From: Puniceicoccales bacterium
GTDB lineage: Bacteria; Verrucomicrobiota; Verrucomicrobiia; Opitutales; UBA9783
Direction: 5' to 3'
Length of the DNA: 53,567 nt
Assembly (NCBI GenBank): GCA_031278975.1
Contig: JAITJL010000007.1
Coordinates: 1-53,567 of the forward strand
Part shown: piece after piece, positions 38,388 to 46,839 of the stretch
How the letters are laid out: each line of letters starts with the position of its first letter
Position numbering within the stretch: position 1 is the stretch's first letter
Translations under genes and position numbers: made by a program
Notes under the pieces: generated by a model
The model's database searches: none
Told to the model about the DNA's origin: nothing
Seen by the model: only the letters and a program-made list of their open reading frames with translations

Positions 38388-39413
38388 ATGTCGATACTTG
38401 GCAAGTTATTTTCATTTTTCTCTCACGACATAGGTATTGATTTGGGAACTGCCAATACACTCGTATTTGTCAAGGATCGAGGGGTGGTTCTGAGTGAACC
38501 CAGTGTCGTTGCCATCTACAATAAAACGCGAAAAGTGCGTGCCGTAGGTCTTGAAGCAAAAAAAATGTTGGGGCGTACGCCAGGAAATATTACTGCCTTG
38601 CGTCCCATGAAGGATGGAGTGATTGCCGACTTTGAAGTCACGGAGGCCATGCTGCGTTATTTCATCAACAAGGTATGTCGCAATAATCGCTTTGTGCCAC
38701 CTCGCGTCGTGATTGCAGTACCATCAGGCATCACGGAAGTCGAACGCCGTGCCGTAAAAGAATCGGCCATTCATGCGGGCGCAAGAGAAGTTTTATTATT
38801 GCAAGAGCCTATGGCCGCCGCCATAGGAGTGGGCTTATCCATCGATGAACCCGCCGCCAACATGATTGTTGATATCGGGGGAGGGACTACGGAGGTGGCC
38901 ATTATTTCCTTATCGGGTATTGTCTTTGCCAAAAGTTTACGCGTGGGTGGAGATGAAATGGATTTATCCATCATCAATCATTTGAAAAAATCTTACAATT
39001 TGATGATTGGAGAACGTATGGCTGAAGATATAAAAATTGCCATCGGTTCTGCAGCGCCGCTCGAAGAAGAACTCACTTTAGAAGTCAAAGGACGCGACAC
39101 CATTGCAGGTCTTCCGCGAACGGTCGTTGTCTCGTCGGTAGAAATTCGAGAAGCGCTTTGTGACGCCCTAACGGCCATTATCGAAGTTGTACGACAAGCT
39201 TTGGATCGCTGCCCACCTGAATTGGCTGCCGATTTGGTGGATAGAGGTATTGTTTTGGCAGGAGGCGGGTCTTTAGTGCGGAATTTAGACAAAATGATCG
39301 GTGATGCAACCCATTTACCCGTTACCATAGCGGACGATCCATTACGAGCTGTAGCCAATGGTACAGGGGCCGTTTTACACAATTTAACATTCTGGTTAAA
39401 CGAAGAATATTAA
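38388..39413 (+). CDS. mreB: Rod shape-determining actin-like protein MreB
   Basis: MreB polymerises under the inner membrane and guides the elongasome for rod shape. The 341-aa protein carries the actin-fold nucleotide motifs: phosphate 1 GIDLGTANTLVFVKD near 16, connect 1 region MKDGVIADFEVTE near 75, phosphate 2 VDIGGGTTEVAI near 162 and adenosine motif GIVLAGGGSLVRNLD near 289. The N terminus SILGKLFSFFSHD looks amphipathic, suiting membrane binding. It is followed by mreC (4 bases) and mreD in one operon. Confidence 0.97.
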   Translation: MSILGKLFSFFSHDIGIDLGTANTLVFVKDRGVVLSEPSVVAIYNKTRKVRAVGLEAKKMLGRTPGNITALRPMKDGVIADFEVTEAMLRYFINKVCRNNRFVPPRVVIAVPSGITEVERRAVKESAIHAGAREVLLLQEPMAAAIGVGLSIDEPAANMIVDIGGGTTEVAIISLSGIVFAKSLRVGGDEMDLSIINHLKKSYNLMIGERMAEDIKIAIGSAAPLEEELTLEVKGRDTIAGLPRTVVVSSVEIREALCDALTAIIEVVRQALDRCPPELAADLVDRGIVLAGGGSLVRNLDKMIGDATHLPVTIADDPLRAVANGTGAVLHNLTFWLNEEY

Positions 39414-39417
39414 TCCT

Positions 39418-40227
39418 TTGCGAACACGTATTGTCGGCAAATTTATCGTATGTGTCCTCATTTTTTGGGTAGTAGGTTGTGTTATCATCCCCATAAGTAT
39501 TAGAAAACGTCTAAATCGTTGGTTTTTTGAAGTGCATGCCCCAACACAGACGGGAATTACAACGTTAAGACGTTTGCAAAATTTTTGGGCCCTACGTTCA
39601 GAATCAAAACTTAAGCTGATGACCTACTGCCGAGATCTGGCGAGAGAAAATGCTTTTTTAAAATTAAAAATATTGGAACAGGCGGAACAAGTACGTCATT
39701 GCCAGCAGATTCTGCGCTTAAACAAGTTGCCTTCCTCAGAAAAATTTCAATACCTGGTTGCACGCGTGTGCAGGCGTTGTGTGGATACTTGGGCACAATA
39801 TCTCGTTATTGATCGCGGTGTGGGTGACGGTATTCAAATAGGTCAAGGTGTCATCTGTTCACAGGGTATTGTGGGACGCATTGCCGAAGTCTACGTGAAT
39901 AGTTCCACCGTCGAACTTGTTTCGAGTCCTAAATTTCGTCTATTGGTACATTTTGAAGATAAGAAGGAACCTCTCCTACTCCAAGGAACCTATAATCCTC
40001 CGTTTTCTCCCAAAAGAGCCCATTTGCTCAATTTAAAAGGACTTTGTCCGGAACCTCGAAAAATTGTTACAACCTCGCTAGGACAGCAATTCCCAGCCAA
40101 TATATTTGTCGGTCAGCTAACCAAAGTTACAAGGAAAAAAGATTGGATTGGGAAAGTTCAATTGGGAGACTACTTAATGTGGTTGGAAGAAGTAAGTGTT
40201 CTCATACCTGTTGTCCCCGAATCATGA
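39418..40227 (+). CDS. mreC: Rod shape-determining protein MreC
   Basis: A 269-aa bitopic inner-membrane protein of the elongasome. It starts at TTG 39418, 4 bases after the mreB stop. An N-terminal membrane helix (FIVCVLIFWVVGCVIIPI, about 9-27) is followed by a coiled-coil stretch (about 60-100) and the double beta-barrel domain (VIDRGVGDGIQIGQGVICSQG near 135, GIVGRIAEVY near 156). These periplasmic parts contact PBP2 and MreD. Position between mreB and mreD supports the call. Confidence 0.9.
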   Translation: MRTRIVGKFIVCVLIFWVVGCVIIPISIRKRLNRWFFEVHAPTQTGITTLRRLQNFWALRSESKLKLMTYCRDLARENAFLKLKILEQAEQVRHCQQILRLNKLPSSEKFQYLVARVCRRCVDTWAQYLVIDRGVGDGIQIGQGVICSQGIVGRIAEVYVNSSTVELVSSPKFRLLVHFEDKKEPLLLQGTYNPPFSPKRAHLLNLKGLCPEPRKIVTTSLGQQFPANIFVGQLTKVTRKKDWIGKVQLGDYLMWLEEVSVLIPVVPES

Positions 40228-40712
40228 AATGGTATCCCATATTTTCTTATTTAACTTTAAACTTACTCATCTATACAGTATGCACGTGGATTTCGGAAAC
40301 GATCGACATCTGTCTTTTTATAGACGGGTGGTTTGTTACATCGGCCATTTACGGATTGTCATTATTCAATGGGATTCCGGTAACAATTTTGCTTGGATTG
40401 TATCTGGATGCGGGTACCTATAGCCAACCTTTTGGAATTTCAGCATGCCTCTTATGTACCAGTTTCATCTGTTTAAAACAAAATTGCACCCAAAGTACAT
40501 GCTTACACCATCCACACCGCTTTGTTGTTATCCTTAATATCTGTTTACAAATTTTTCTCTTATTAGGTATTATAGGATATCAAAAAGCACCGTTGAAGAC
40601 TCTAGGATATCATTGGCCAAGTTTAATTATCTCATCCGTTTTTCTATTTTATACCACACCCATCTTGATTTGGATACAGAGACGATGGTTTTTAAGAAAC
40701 TGCAGCTTATAG
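40224..40712 (+). CDS. mreD: Probable rod shape-determining protein MreD
   Basis: A 162-aa hydrophobic protein with about five transmembrane helices. The start ATG at 40224 overlaps the mreC stop (ATGA). A longer frame from 40044 lies inside mreC and is rejected. The sequence is divergent, as is usual for MreD. The GLSLFNGIPVTILLGLYLDA segment near 47 matches the family's GL..G...G...GLLLD pattern. Position after mreC carries much of the weight. Confidence 0.75.
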   Translation: MKWYPIFSYLTLNLLIYTVCTWISETIDICLFIDGWFVTSAIYGLSLFNGIPVTILLGLYLDAGTYSQPFGISACLLCTSFICLKQNCTQSTCLHHPHRFVVILNICLQIFLLLGIIGYQKAPLKTLGYHWPSLIISSVFLFYTTPILIWIQRRWFLRNCSL

Positions 40713-40773
40713 AATTTTTATACGTAGGTTTTTTGAGTAAAACATTTTTCGGCATTGCAAGTGGTTAAACGCT

Positions 40774-41454
40774 TTACCAAACACGTCCACGTACGTCGTA
40801 AGCATGCGCAAATTCGGGAACGGCACGTTGAATATCGCCGGTTGCTTGCCCGGTTTTGTAATCGATGAGCCGATTTTGTAGAGAGGAGAAAAACTTAACG
40901 TGCCCGTCTAAAAAAACGACAAAACCACCTTGCGTTCCATACACACTATTTTCGTCCCAACGCCCGGTAGAAATTTTAAGACCCCGCGAATATGCCAATG
41001 GAGTTGTATGCAGAGGAGCATTGCGCGGAATACCCGTTATGAATATCCAACTGATGGGTAATTTCCTAAATGCTGCATTATGTATCCACGGTTCCGTATT
41101 TGAATCGGTTACTATTTGTAATGGAATTTCTTGTACACGCGCTAATTCGGGATCTTGCTGTGCCACATACATATGTGGGTCGTTGATGTGACCTGATTGA
41201 GCCAATAAATTGGCCCAATCGTAAGAGCTTTTCACATAGTTAAATTTTTGAAAGTTGTTTTCATCTTCAGAAATATAATCCAAGTAAGCCAAAGCTAATT
41301 GCCGCAAATGCGTTGCATCGGCCACACGTCGACTTTTACTTACAAATTTTTCTCCGATGGGAAATAAAAGGCCCATAAAAACGCTAATGATGGTTAGAAC
41401 CGTTAAGAGTTCTAACAGAGAAAACCCTGAAAAGCTTTTTCTGCGATGGGTCAT
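40774..41454 (-). CDS. PulG-type pseudopilin (prepilin-like N-methylation protein)
   Basis: A 226-aa protein with a prepilin leader MTHRRKSFSG, cleavage before FSLLE and a hydrophobic helix (LLTVLTIISVFMGLLFPIG). The later YGTQGGFVVFLDGHVKFF segment resembles the H-X9-DG C-terminal motif of planctomycete/verrucomicrobial type II secretion-like proteins. It overlaps the upstream VC0807-type gene by ATGA, so the two are translationally coupled. No pilus genes are nearby. The export partner and function are unknown. Confidence 0.8.
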   Translation of the reverse strand: MTHRRKSFSGFSLLELLTVLTIISVFMGLLFPIGEKFVSKSRRVADATHLRQLALAYLDYISEDENNFQKFNYVKSSYDWANLLAQSGHINDPHMYVAQQDPELARVQEIPLQIVTDSNTEPWIHNAAFRKLPISWIFITGIPRNAPLHTTPLAYSRGLKISTGRWDENSVYGTQGGFVVFLDGHVKFFSSLQNRLIDYKTGQATGDIQRAVPEFAHAYDVRGRVW

Positions 41455-42182
41455 GTTTTTAGAATTTCATTCCACGCCAATTGAGAAAAACGTTGAACGT
41501 GTACAAAAAATTGCCATACGATGAGCAATAAGCCTACCGTAGCGGGAACTGCAATGATGACAAAACTCCACCCCGTTAATAATCCGAGTTCATGGTTAAA
41601 TTCCGTACTTCCTGCCGGATGTACGACCAAATACCTAGCCAGTGCGAAGTTTAAAAGAGCACTCATGAAAAACAAAAATGCCAAAATCCACTCATACAAA
41701 TAGATTTTATACATTAATTTTGAAAGATTTCCGAGTTGATTGAGCGTTGTCATGATTTTTTCCACGTGACAAAATTGTTCATTCAGCAGAATTTTTGTCA
41801 AAAATGGGGGACGTTTTGTGAGTCTCAATAAAAGAATCGTTACCCCCAATATACCTGGAAGCAAAGCTTCATTTAACGCAAGCCATTGATTAGAGTATTC
41901 GAATAGTCCAATACTCCCTTTAACGGAAATGCTGATTAAGCCCAAAAAAGAAATCCAATTAAAACGGCGTTCTTTAATCCACTCCAGCAATCCATAAGAA
42001 AAAGGACAAGCCATTGCCAATACAACACCACATTTGGAGGATAAACCTAACCAAGTACATCCTTTGATGAGTATAAGCGTTGGTAGACACAGGTTAAAAA
42101 ATAATTCGTACAGCAATACAAACCCACTCGTTTTCTCTGAAATTACTTGCTTTTTCTTCGTACGAATCATAAAACAATGCAT
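41451..42182 (-). CDS. VC0807-like integral membrane protein
   Basis: A 243-aa polytopic inner-membrane protein with about six hydrophobic segments. The order LLYELFFNLCLPTLILIKG, ACPFSYGLLEWIKERRFNW, SISVKGSIGLF and ALLPGILGVTILLLRL resembles the VC0807 family, whose function is unknown. It is translationally coupled to the pseudopilin gene downstream. It is divergent from the AddB-like gene with 23 bases between starts, so the two promoters overlap the opposing coding regions or leaders are very short. Confidence 0.6.
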   Translation of the reverse strand: MHCFMIRTKKKQVISEKTSGFVLLYELFFNLCLPTLILIKGCTWLGLSSKCGVVLAMACPFSYGLLEWIKERRFNWISFLGLISISVKGSIGLFEYSNQWLALNEALLPGILGVTILLLRLTKRPPFLTKILLNEQFCHVEKIMTTLNQLGNLSKLMYKIYLYEWILAFLFFMSALLNFALARYLVVHPAGSTEFNHELGLLTGWSFVIIAVPATVGLLLIVWQFFVHVQRFSQLAWNEILKT

Positions 42183-42205
42183 AAAATTAAATTCATAACA
42201 AACTG

Positions 42206-44404
42206 ATGGTCAAGGTGTTTTTGTTTGAATCACCCAAGGGAGGTTTAAATTTTGCCCAACGTAAATTGCAAAAAAGTGGCATTTGGATCTTTCCGTCAAA
42301 ACAAGTGCGTAGCATTTTTTTGCAATACCTGCCTTCGGGCAAAGAGGTAAAGCGTGCCTTCTTTACACCCACCGAATTTTTGCAAACATTATGTCGCAAA
42401 TTAAATCTGCAAGAGTGTTGTTTCCCGGAGCAATATTTACCTTTTTTGGCTCAAAATTTAGATCCGACTGAAGAAGATCCAGGGTGTCTTGCGGATACCC
42501 TGTTGCAAACTTATGCCTACGATGAACGCACGCGCATGGAAGCGTGGCTTGCAAAAAAACGCTGGATAACACCCAAAATATTTTATCAAAAAAATATTTC
42601 AGCGGAAAAACTTATTTCAGATGAAATCGTTTTGTACGGATGCTTCACGGAAGCATTACATGAAACTTTTTTTAAAATACTGCAAAGGTATTGTCCGCAT
42701 TGTACGTGGATAAATTTTGTTCCGGAAAAGGCTTCTTTATTACGATATTGCGAGGACGTTACACGTATTCGAGACACTCAAATGGTCTTTCAAAATCGTA
42801 AATCGGTTTACGGTTTCCCCACCCTACATCAAGAACTTTTATGGTATCAAAATCAGACATTTTCCAATAGAGATGCCATTTGCGTAGGCAATGAAAAAAT
42901 ACTTCAAAAAATCGCTTCTGAACCCGGTAAGTCATCGACATTGTGGTCCGTTTGGATCCAATGGATGCGTTTAGGGACATTGGACGCATTTTTCGAATAC
43001 GTTACGTGCCTACGCAACCATTTTTTTCTGGACAAAACGCTTTACAAAAATATTCGGCAAGACCTGCAAAACGCTGTACATCACTGTTTAACGCATGATT
43101 ATTCTATCCTTCAGGCGTACCTGCTCAAAAATAAAAACGCATGGATACGAAAATTCCAACACATTATCCTTCCGGAGCAAGGGCTTTTTGACGAATTTTT
43201 GGAAAAAATTCTTCCGGCATTCAGGAGTCACGCGCAAAAAACTCAGGCAATCGAGTCGATAGCATCGACAGCATATCCTAGCCGCATGCACCGCGACCAA
43301 TTTTTTAACATTTTGCGCGCGTTTTTGACGCAAAAAGAGAATTCCGATGCGGTGTTTGTATCCTTGGAAGCGGCACGCTGTTTCCCTTGCAACCGTTACT
43401 TTATCCCTTGCGCTTACCAGGACGCGTGGAACAAGCTTCAACAAGACCTCAACGATACCGTCCTTCATTGGGAAAAAATGGGATGCAACGTTATCGCAAC
43501 CTACGCCGAACAAACGCATGATGTTGGGAGCATACCGTTATGGCAGGCTACGGATAAGTTAACCGTACCCAAGTATGCCGTAGACAATGCGCAGAAAAAG
43601 ATTAAATACCGATCGAGAGCTTATTTAAAACTACATCCGGCATCGATCCAACTAACCTGTAAAGGATGGGAACGATTTAAACTTGCTCCGTGGCAGACAT
43701 GGCTGGAAAACATTTTGAAAATCAATGCGTGGATCGATTTCCGGAGTATTTGCGACAAGCAAAAAATTTTAGGAGAATGGACACACCAATGCTTACAATT
43801 TTCCAGAACACCCGCAGATTTTGACGATTGGGTACAACGTATTCACGATAATATTCGCACGCAGTTGTTATCGTTACAAGAACTGTATGCGTGCAACGGA
43901 CAACCATTGCCCTACTTTGTACATCAATGGATGGAGCAACTTACAGCTTTGTGCAAAAAATTGTCCGCAGCTTGTGAAAGGTTTTTCAGCGCATCTTGGC
44001 ACATACACTCCGAATGGGATTTACCTCAGCTGGAAGATGGATTATCGGGCCGCATCGACTTGCTGGCGTTTAAGGGAACCTCTCTCATAACTGCAACACA
44101 TGTTATCATCGTTGACTACAAAATATCGCCGCATTTTAATTTTACACCCCATCAAATCGATCAAGGTAAGGGGTTTCAACTCTTGCTGTACGGACAACAA
44201 CTAAAAAAGCTAGGCGTTACCGAGGTTGAACTTATGGTTATCAACCCTACACAACATCAAATGCAAACCATGGATACCCTTTGTACAAAAGTAGAAAACA
44301 TTTCTCGTTGGTTTAAAGAAACGCGATTGAGCGGCATCGTCAACGTAGAATTCCCCGAAACAATATCGCACTTGCCGTTAAGTTTTTGTCCTATAGAAGC
44401 GTAG
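42206..44404 (+). CDS. AddB/RexB-like PD-(D/E)XK nuclease protein lacking a Walker A motif
   Basis: A 732-aa protein with a C-terminal PD-(D/E)XK nuclease domain: LSGRIDLLAF near 616, VIIVDYKIS near 635 and the QLLLYG motif near 660 supply the Asp, the D-x-K and Gln/Tyr residues. The region before it follows AddB order: YGFPTLHQELLWYQ near 196, an NEG-like FVSLEAARCFPCNRYFIP near 385, and LHPASIQLTCKGWERF then LAPWQTWLENIL near 480. In AddB the last segment carries the iron-sulfur Cys (CP-W/F), here Ala-Pro. The N terminus (FESPKGGLN) lacks a GxxGxGKS loop. It is probably the B subunit-like partner of an AddAB-type recombination nuclease. No addA is in the window. Confidence 0.6.
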   Translation: MVKVFLFESPKGGLNFAQRKLQKSGIWIFPSKQVRSIFLQYLPSGKEVKRAFFTPTEFLQTLCRKLNLQECCFPEQYLPFLAQNLDPTEEDPGCLADTLLQTYAYDERTRMEAWLAKKRWITPKIFYQKNISAEKLISDEIVLYGCFTEALHETFFKILQRYCPHCTWINFVPEKASLLRYCEDVTRIRDTQMVFQNRKSVYGFPTLHQELLWYQNQTFSNRDAICVGNEKILQKIASEPGKSSTLWSVWIQWMRLGTLDAFFEYVTCLRNHFFLDKTLYKNIRQDLQNAVHHCLTHDYSILQAYLLKNKNAWIRKFQHIILPEQGLFDEFLEKILPAFRSHAQKTQAIESIASTAYPSRMHRDQFFNILRAFLTQKENSDAVFVSLEAARCFPCNRYFIPCAYQDAWNKLQQDLNDTVLHWEKMGCNVIATYAEQTHDVGSIPLWQATDKLTVPKYAVDNAQKKIKYRSRAYLKLHPASIQLTCKGWERFKLAPWQTWLENILKINAWIDFRSICDKQKILGEWTHQCLQFSRTPADFDDWVQRIHDNIRTQLLSLQELYACNGQPLPYFVHQWMEQLTALCKKLSAACERFFSASWHIHSEWDLPQLEDGLSGRIDLLAFKGTSLITATHVIIVDYKISPHFNFTPHQIDQGKGFQLLLYGQQLKKLGVTEVELMVINPTQHQMQTMDTLCTKVENISRWFKETRLSGIVNVEFPETISHLPLSFCPIEA

Positions 44405-44470
44405 GTCCTACTTAAATCTGGCATTAAAATGAAATTTTATAAATTTAAAGGCACGAAATTTAGCAATGCC

Positions 44471-45244
44471 TTAGAAGTAATACGATAATCCTACGTTAAG
44501 AGAGCATAGATGAGAGTGATGTGTAGCCTCATTGGCGGAAGAGTAAGGTTTTGTACCGTCTCGATTGTAGGAAAATTGTGGACCTATCCTTGCACAGCAG
44601 TGATCGTTAAAATGGTAGGTTAAAAAGAGACTCAACGCGGTATACCAATAATGATCTTTACGTTCCCATGCCTTCGATCGTACACCTCCGAAGGGTTTTT
44701 TGTATTTCAAATAGCCGTAAGTACAAGTCGTGTCCAATGTCCAATGTTTCCAACCAAAAACTTCCAAATCGAAATCGTAATTAAATTTTATTTCCCAGCA
44801 CCATTGTCTTCTTTCAAAATCGTGGTATACGTAAAGACTAGGTGCCATCAGTAGATCTGTTTTGATACCGGTGTACAATTCACGCCAATGCCCCAATTGG
44901 TCTTTAGGAATTCTTTGTAAAAAATGGTATTGAGATCCCAGATCCCATGTAAAAAAGTCTGTCAACTTTTGTAAGTAGCCTACTCCAAGCATCCATCGAT
45001 CACCGAATAAATTTTTATACTGGGTGGGTAAAAAAGCCTTTGTTTCAGCATAAAATCCTCTTTTTTCGTTTTTTACCAGTAACATTACATGAGATTCTAT
45101 ACCGCGTTTTGCTTTCAAAGAACCGCGCTGAATATCTTCGGATTTGAAGTGTACACCACCTTCAAATACCGTATGCTGTATTAGGTTTTTTGCGTAGATG
45201 CACCCTGATAATAAAATAAGTAGACTGCATTGCGCTATTCTCAT
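44471..45244 (-). CDS. Predicted outer-membrane beta-barrel-like protein
   Basis: I do not recognise the family. The 257-aa protein has a signal peptide (IAQCSLLILLSGCIYA), then alternating polar/aromatic strands rich in Tyr, Trp and Phe (GWKHWTLDTTCTYGYLKY, YTALSLFLTYHFNDHC) and a C-terminal strand SLNVGLSYYF ending in Phe. That pattern is the usual signal for insertion by the BAM machinery. The length could suit a barrel of about 10-12 strands. It stands alone, convergent with the AddB-like gene and divergent from HPr. Confidence 0.6.
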   Translation of the reverse strand: MRIAQCSLLILLSGCIYAKNLIQHTVFEGGVHFKSEDIQRGSLKAKRGIESHVMLLVKNEKRGFYAETKAFLPTQYKNLFGDRWMLGVGYLQKLTDFFTWDLGSQYHFLQRIPKDQLGHWRELYTGIKTDLLMAPSLYVYHDFERRQWCWEIKFNYDFDLEVFGWKHWTLDTTCTYGYLKYKKPFGGVRSKAWERKDHYWYTALSLFLTYHFNDHCCARIGPQFSYNRDGTKPYSSANEATHHSHLCSLNVGLSYYF

Positions 45245-45336
45245 TTTTTTTATTGCATCTCAACATTTTTTGTGAAATAAAGCAAATGAAAAGATTGTAT
45301 TGTCAAAATTTTTATTTCCTATTTATATAAGATCTT

Positions 45337-45651
45337 GTGGCATACGTAATACAAGGACAGTTGCAGGTAATCAATGAAATAGGCCTACACGCACGGCCTT
45401 GTGCTAAAATTGTACGCACGATAAAAAAATATCCTGATGTATCCGTTACATTTGCGTACAATCAGCAGACGGCCGATGGCGGTAGCATCATAGATCTGAT
45501 GATCTTGTCAGCGGGTCGTGATGCATTATTGGAAGCATATTTGGAGGGTTCCGAAGCGGATTGCAAAGCTTTGTGGGCAGATTTACAAAGGTTATTCAAA
45601 AGTGGATTTAGGGATTGTAAAGATGGATTTTTCGTCACAGCTCATGATTAA
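45337..45651 (+). CDS. ptsH: HPr-family phosphocarrier protein
   Basis: A 104-aa HPr-like protein starting at GTG. The EIGLHARPCAKIV segment (14-26) holds the phosphorylatable His in GLHARP, and GGSIIDLMILSAG (49-61) corresponds to the Ser46 site used by HPr kinase. It is longer than standard HPr (about 88 aa) at both ends. No enzyme I, enzyme II or hprK is nearby. In PTS-poor bacteria such HPr proteins serve regulation rather than sugar transport, and that may apply here (inference). Confidence 0.88.
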   Translation: MAYVIQGQLQVINEIGLHARPCAKIVRTIKKYPDVSVTFAYNQQTADGGSIIDLMILSAGRDALLEAYLEGSEADCKALWADLQRLFKSGFRDCKDGFFVTAHD

Positions 45652-45767
45652 GTATTCGTGGGTATGAGAGAAAGTTTTTTATTAAGGGTGTAAAGTGATA
45701 TTTTATATATCTTCATAGATTGTTTACGGTGTGCAGGTTTTATTTATTTTATTCGCGAATATATAAC

Positions 45768-45809
45768 TTGACATAGGTGTGAATTGATTTTCTCTTTATT
45801 GAAAAGAGA
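45768..45809 (+). promoter_or_regulatory. rpsT upstream region: -35-like TTGACA and leader hairpin
   Basis: TTGACA at 45768-45773 is a perfect -35 box, but the expected -10 (TCTCTT at 45791) is weak. Starting at 45791 a 7-bp inverted repeat TCTCTTT/AAAGAGA (45791-45797, 45803-45809) with a 5-base loop lies 15 bases before the rpsT ATG. It may be a leader structure affecting S20 translation. Confidence 0.35.
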
Positions 45810-45824
45810 TTTACAAAGAAGCGT

Positions 45825-46127
45825 ATGGCGAATATAAAATCATCCCAAAAATCTATCCGACAAACGGCAAAATTAACTGCAAAAAATAAAGCTGAAAGAA
45901 GTCGTCTGAAGACATTTTCTAAAAAATTGCGGGCACTAGAGCCTACGAATGACAAAGATGCAATAAAATCAGTTGCCATAGGATACATGTCTGCTTTGGA
46001 TAAGGCTGCCAAACGTAAGGTTATCCACCGCAATAAGGTAAATCGTTTAAAAAATCGTCTGGCGAAACATATTTTTATAAGTATGCCCGAAGAAAAGCCG
46101 GTTGAACAAGTCGTCCCAATGGAATAA
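45825..46127 (+). CDS. rpsT: 30S ribosomal protein S20
   Basis: S20 binds 16S rRNA early in small-subunit assembly. The 100-aa, very basic helical protein begins ANIKSSQKSIRQTAKLTAKN, as usual. It continues with ALDKAAKRKVIHRNKVNRLKN near 65, the conserved C-terminal helix. A short acidic tail (MPEEKPVEQVVPME) extends past the normal end. It is a single-gene unit followed by a hairpin terminator. Confidence 0.95.
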   Translation: MANIKSSQKSIRQTAKLTAKNKAERSRLKTFSKKLRALEPTNDKDAIKSVAIGYMSALDKAAKRKVIHRNKVNRLKNRLAKHIFISMPEEKPVEQVVPME

Positions 46128-46145
46128 TTTCTCCCATCCTATTCA

Positions 46146-46168
46146 GGGCCTTGGTTTAGCCAAGGTCC
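46146..46168 (+). terminator. Hairpin terminator after rpsT
   Basis: GGGCCTTGG (46146-46154) pairs with CCAAGGTCC (46160-46168), with one G-T pair and a 5-base loop, 18 bases after the rpsT stop. The following TCCTTTAG is only weakly T-rich, so termination may be partial. Confidence 0.6.
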
Positions 46169-46255
46169 TCCTTTAGCAAGTCAAAATTTTGACACTTGTT
46201 GCATATAATTCTTGCAAAACATTTTTGTCGATTTACATTCAAGTGGAAGAAACTT

Positions 46256-46822
46256 ATGAAAAGAGTTTGCGTAGTGGTTTTTTGTTTTTGCTTAACAGGT
46301 TGTTTCAATCGTTCGAAGAGTTTTCCGGATCCTCAGCCTTCCGATACTCAGGTAAAACAACTTATACGTCCCGAAAGTGGAAAGTTTTTGCAAGACGATG
46401 AGAATTTAGGTGAAAGGTTGGATGAACGTTGTTACCCCTTTGAAAGGTCAGAGGATAAAGCTTACGGTCAGCTGTACAATGAGCAAGATGTGGCATTGTC
46501 CGTTTATTTCGATTTTGACAACTTTAGGTTATCTGAAAAAAATCAAGATTTGTTGTGCGCTATTGTTGAACATTTGAAGCATAATCCAAAATCAACATTA
46601 CTGATTGTGGGACATTGCGACTGGCGAGGTACGGATGCTTACAACCTACGTTTGGGAGAAAAAAGAGCGAATAGCGTTGAGCATTTTTTGGTAAACAATG
46701 GCATTGCGGAAAGAAATGTTGAAATTTTATCGTTAGGGAGCATACATGCAACGCAAGGATTGAGTAAGGTTGATTCCTGGAAAGATCGTCGCTGTGATTT
46801 GGTGATATATCCGTTGAAGTAG
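46256..46822 (+). CDS. pal: Pal/OmpA-domain lipoprotein
   Basis: A 188-aa outer-membrane lipoprotein with a C-terminal OmpA-like peptidoglycan-binding domain. ATG 46256 follows GGAAGAAACTT and gives a lipoprotein signal with lipobox LTGC (Cys16). A linker of about 60 residues leads to SVYFDFDNFRLSEKNQDLL near 83, LLIVGHCDWRGTDAYNLRLG near 115 and the family's final SLGS segment. It anchors the outer membrane to the wall, as Pal does in the Tol-Pal system. tolB and ybgF are not in the window, so the role is assigned by domain only. Confidence 0.85.
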   Translation: MKRVCVVVFCFCLTGCFNRSKSFPDPQPSDTQVKQLIRPESGKFLQDDENLGERLDERCYPFERSEDKAYGQLYNEQDVALSVYFDFDNFRLSEKNQDLLCAIVEHLKHNPKSTLLIVGHCDWRGTDAYNLRLGEKRANSVEHFLVNNGIAERNVEILSLGSIHATQGLSKVDSWKDRRCDLVIYPLK

Positions 46823-46839
46823 TGCTGGGTTAACTTTGT

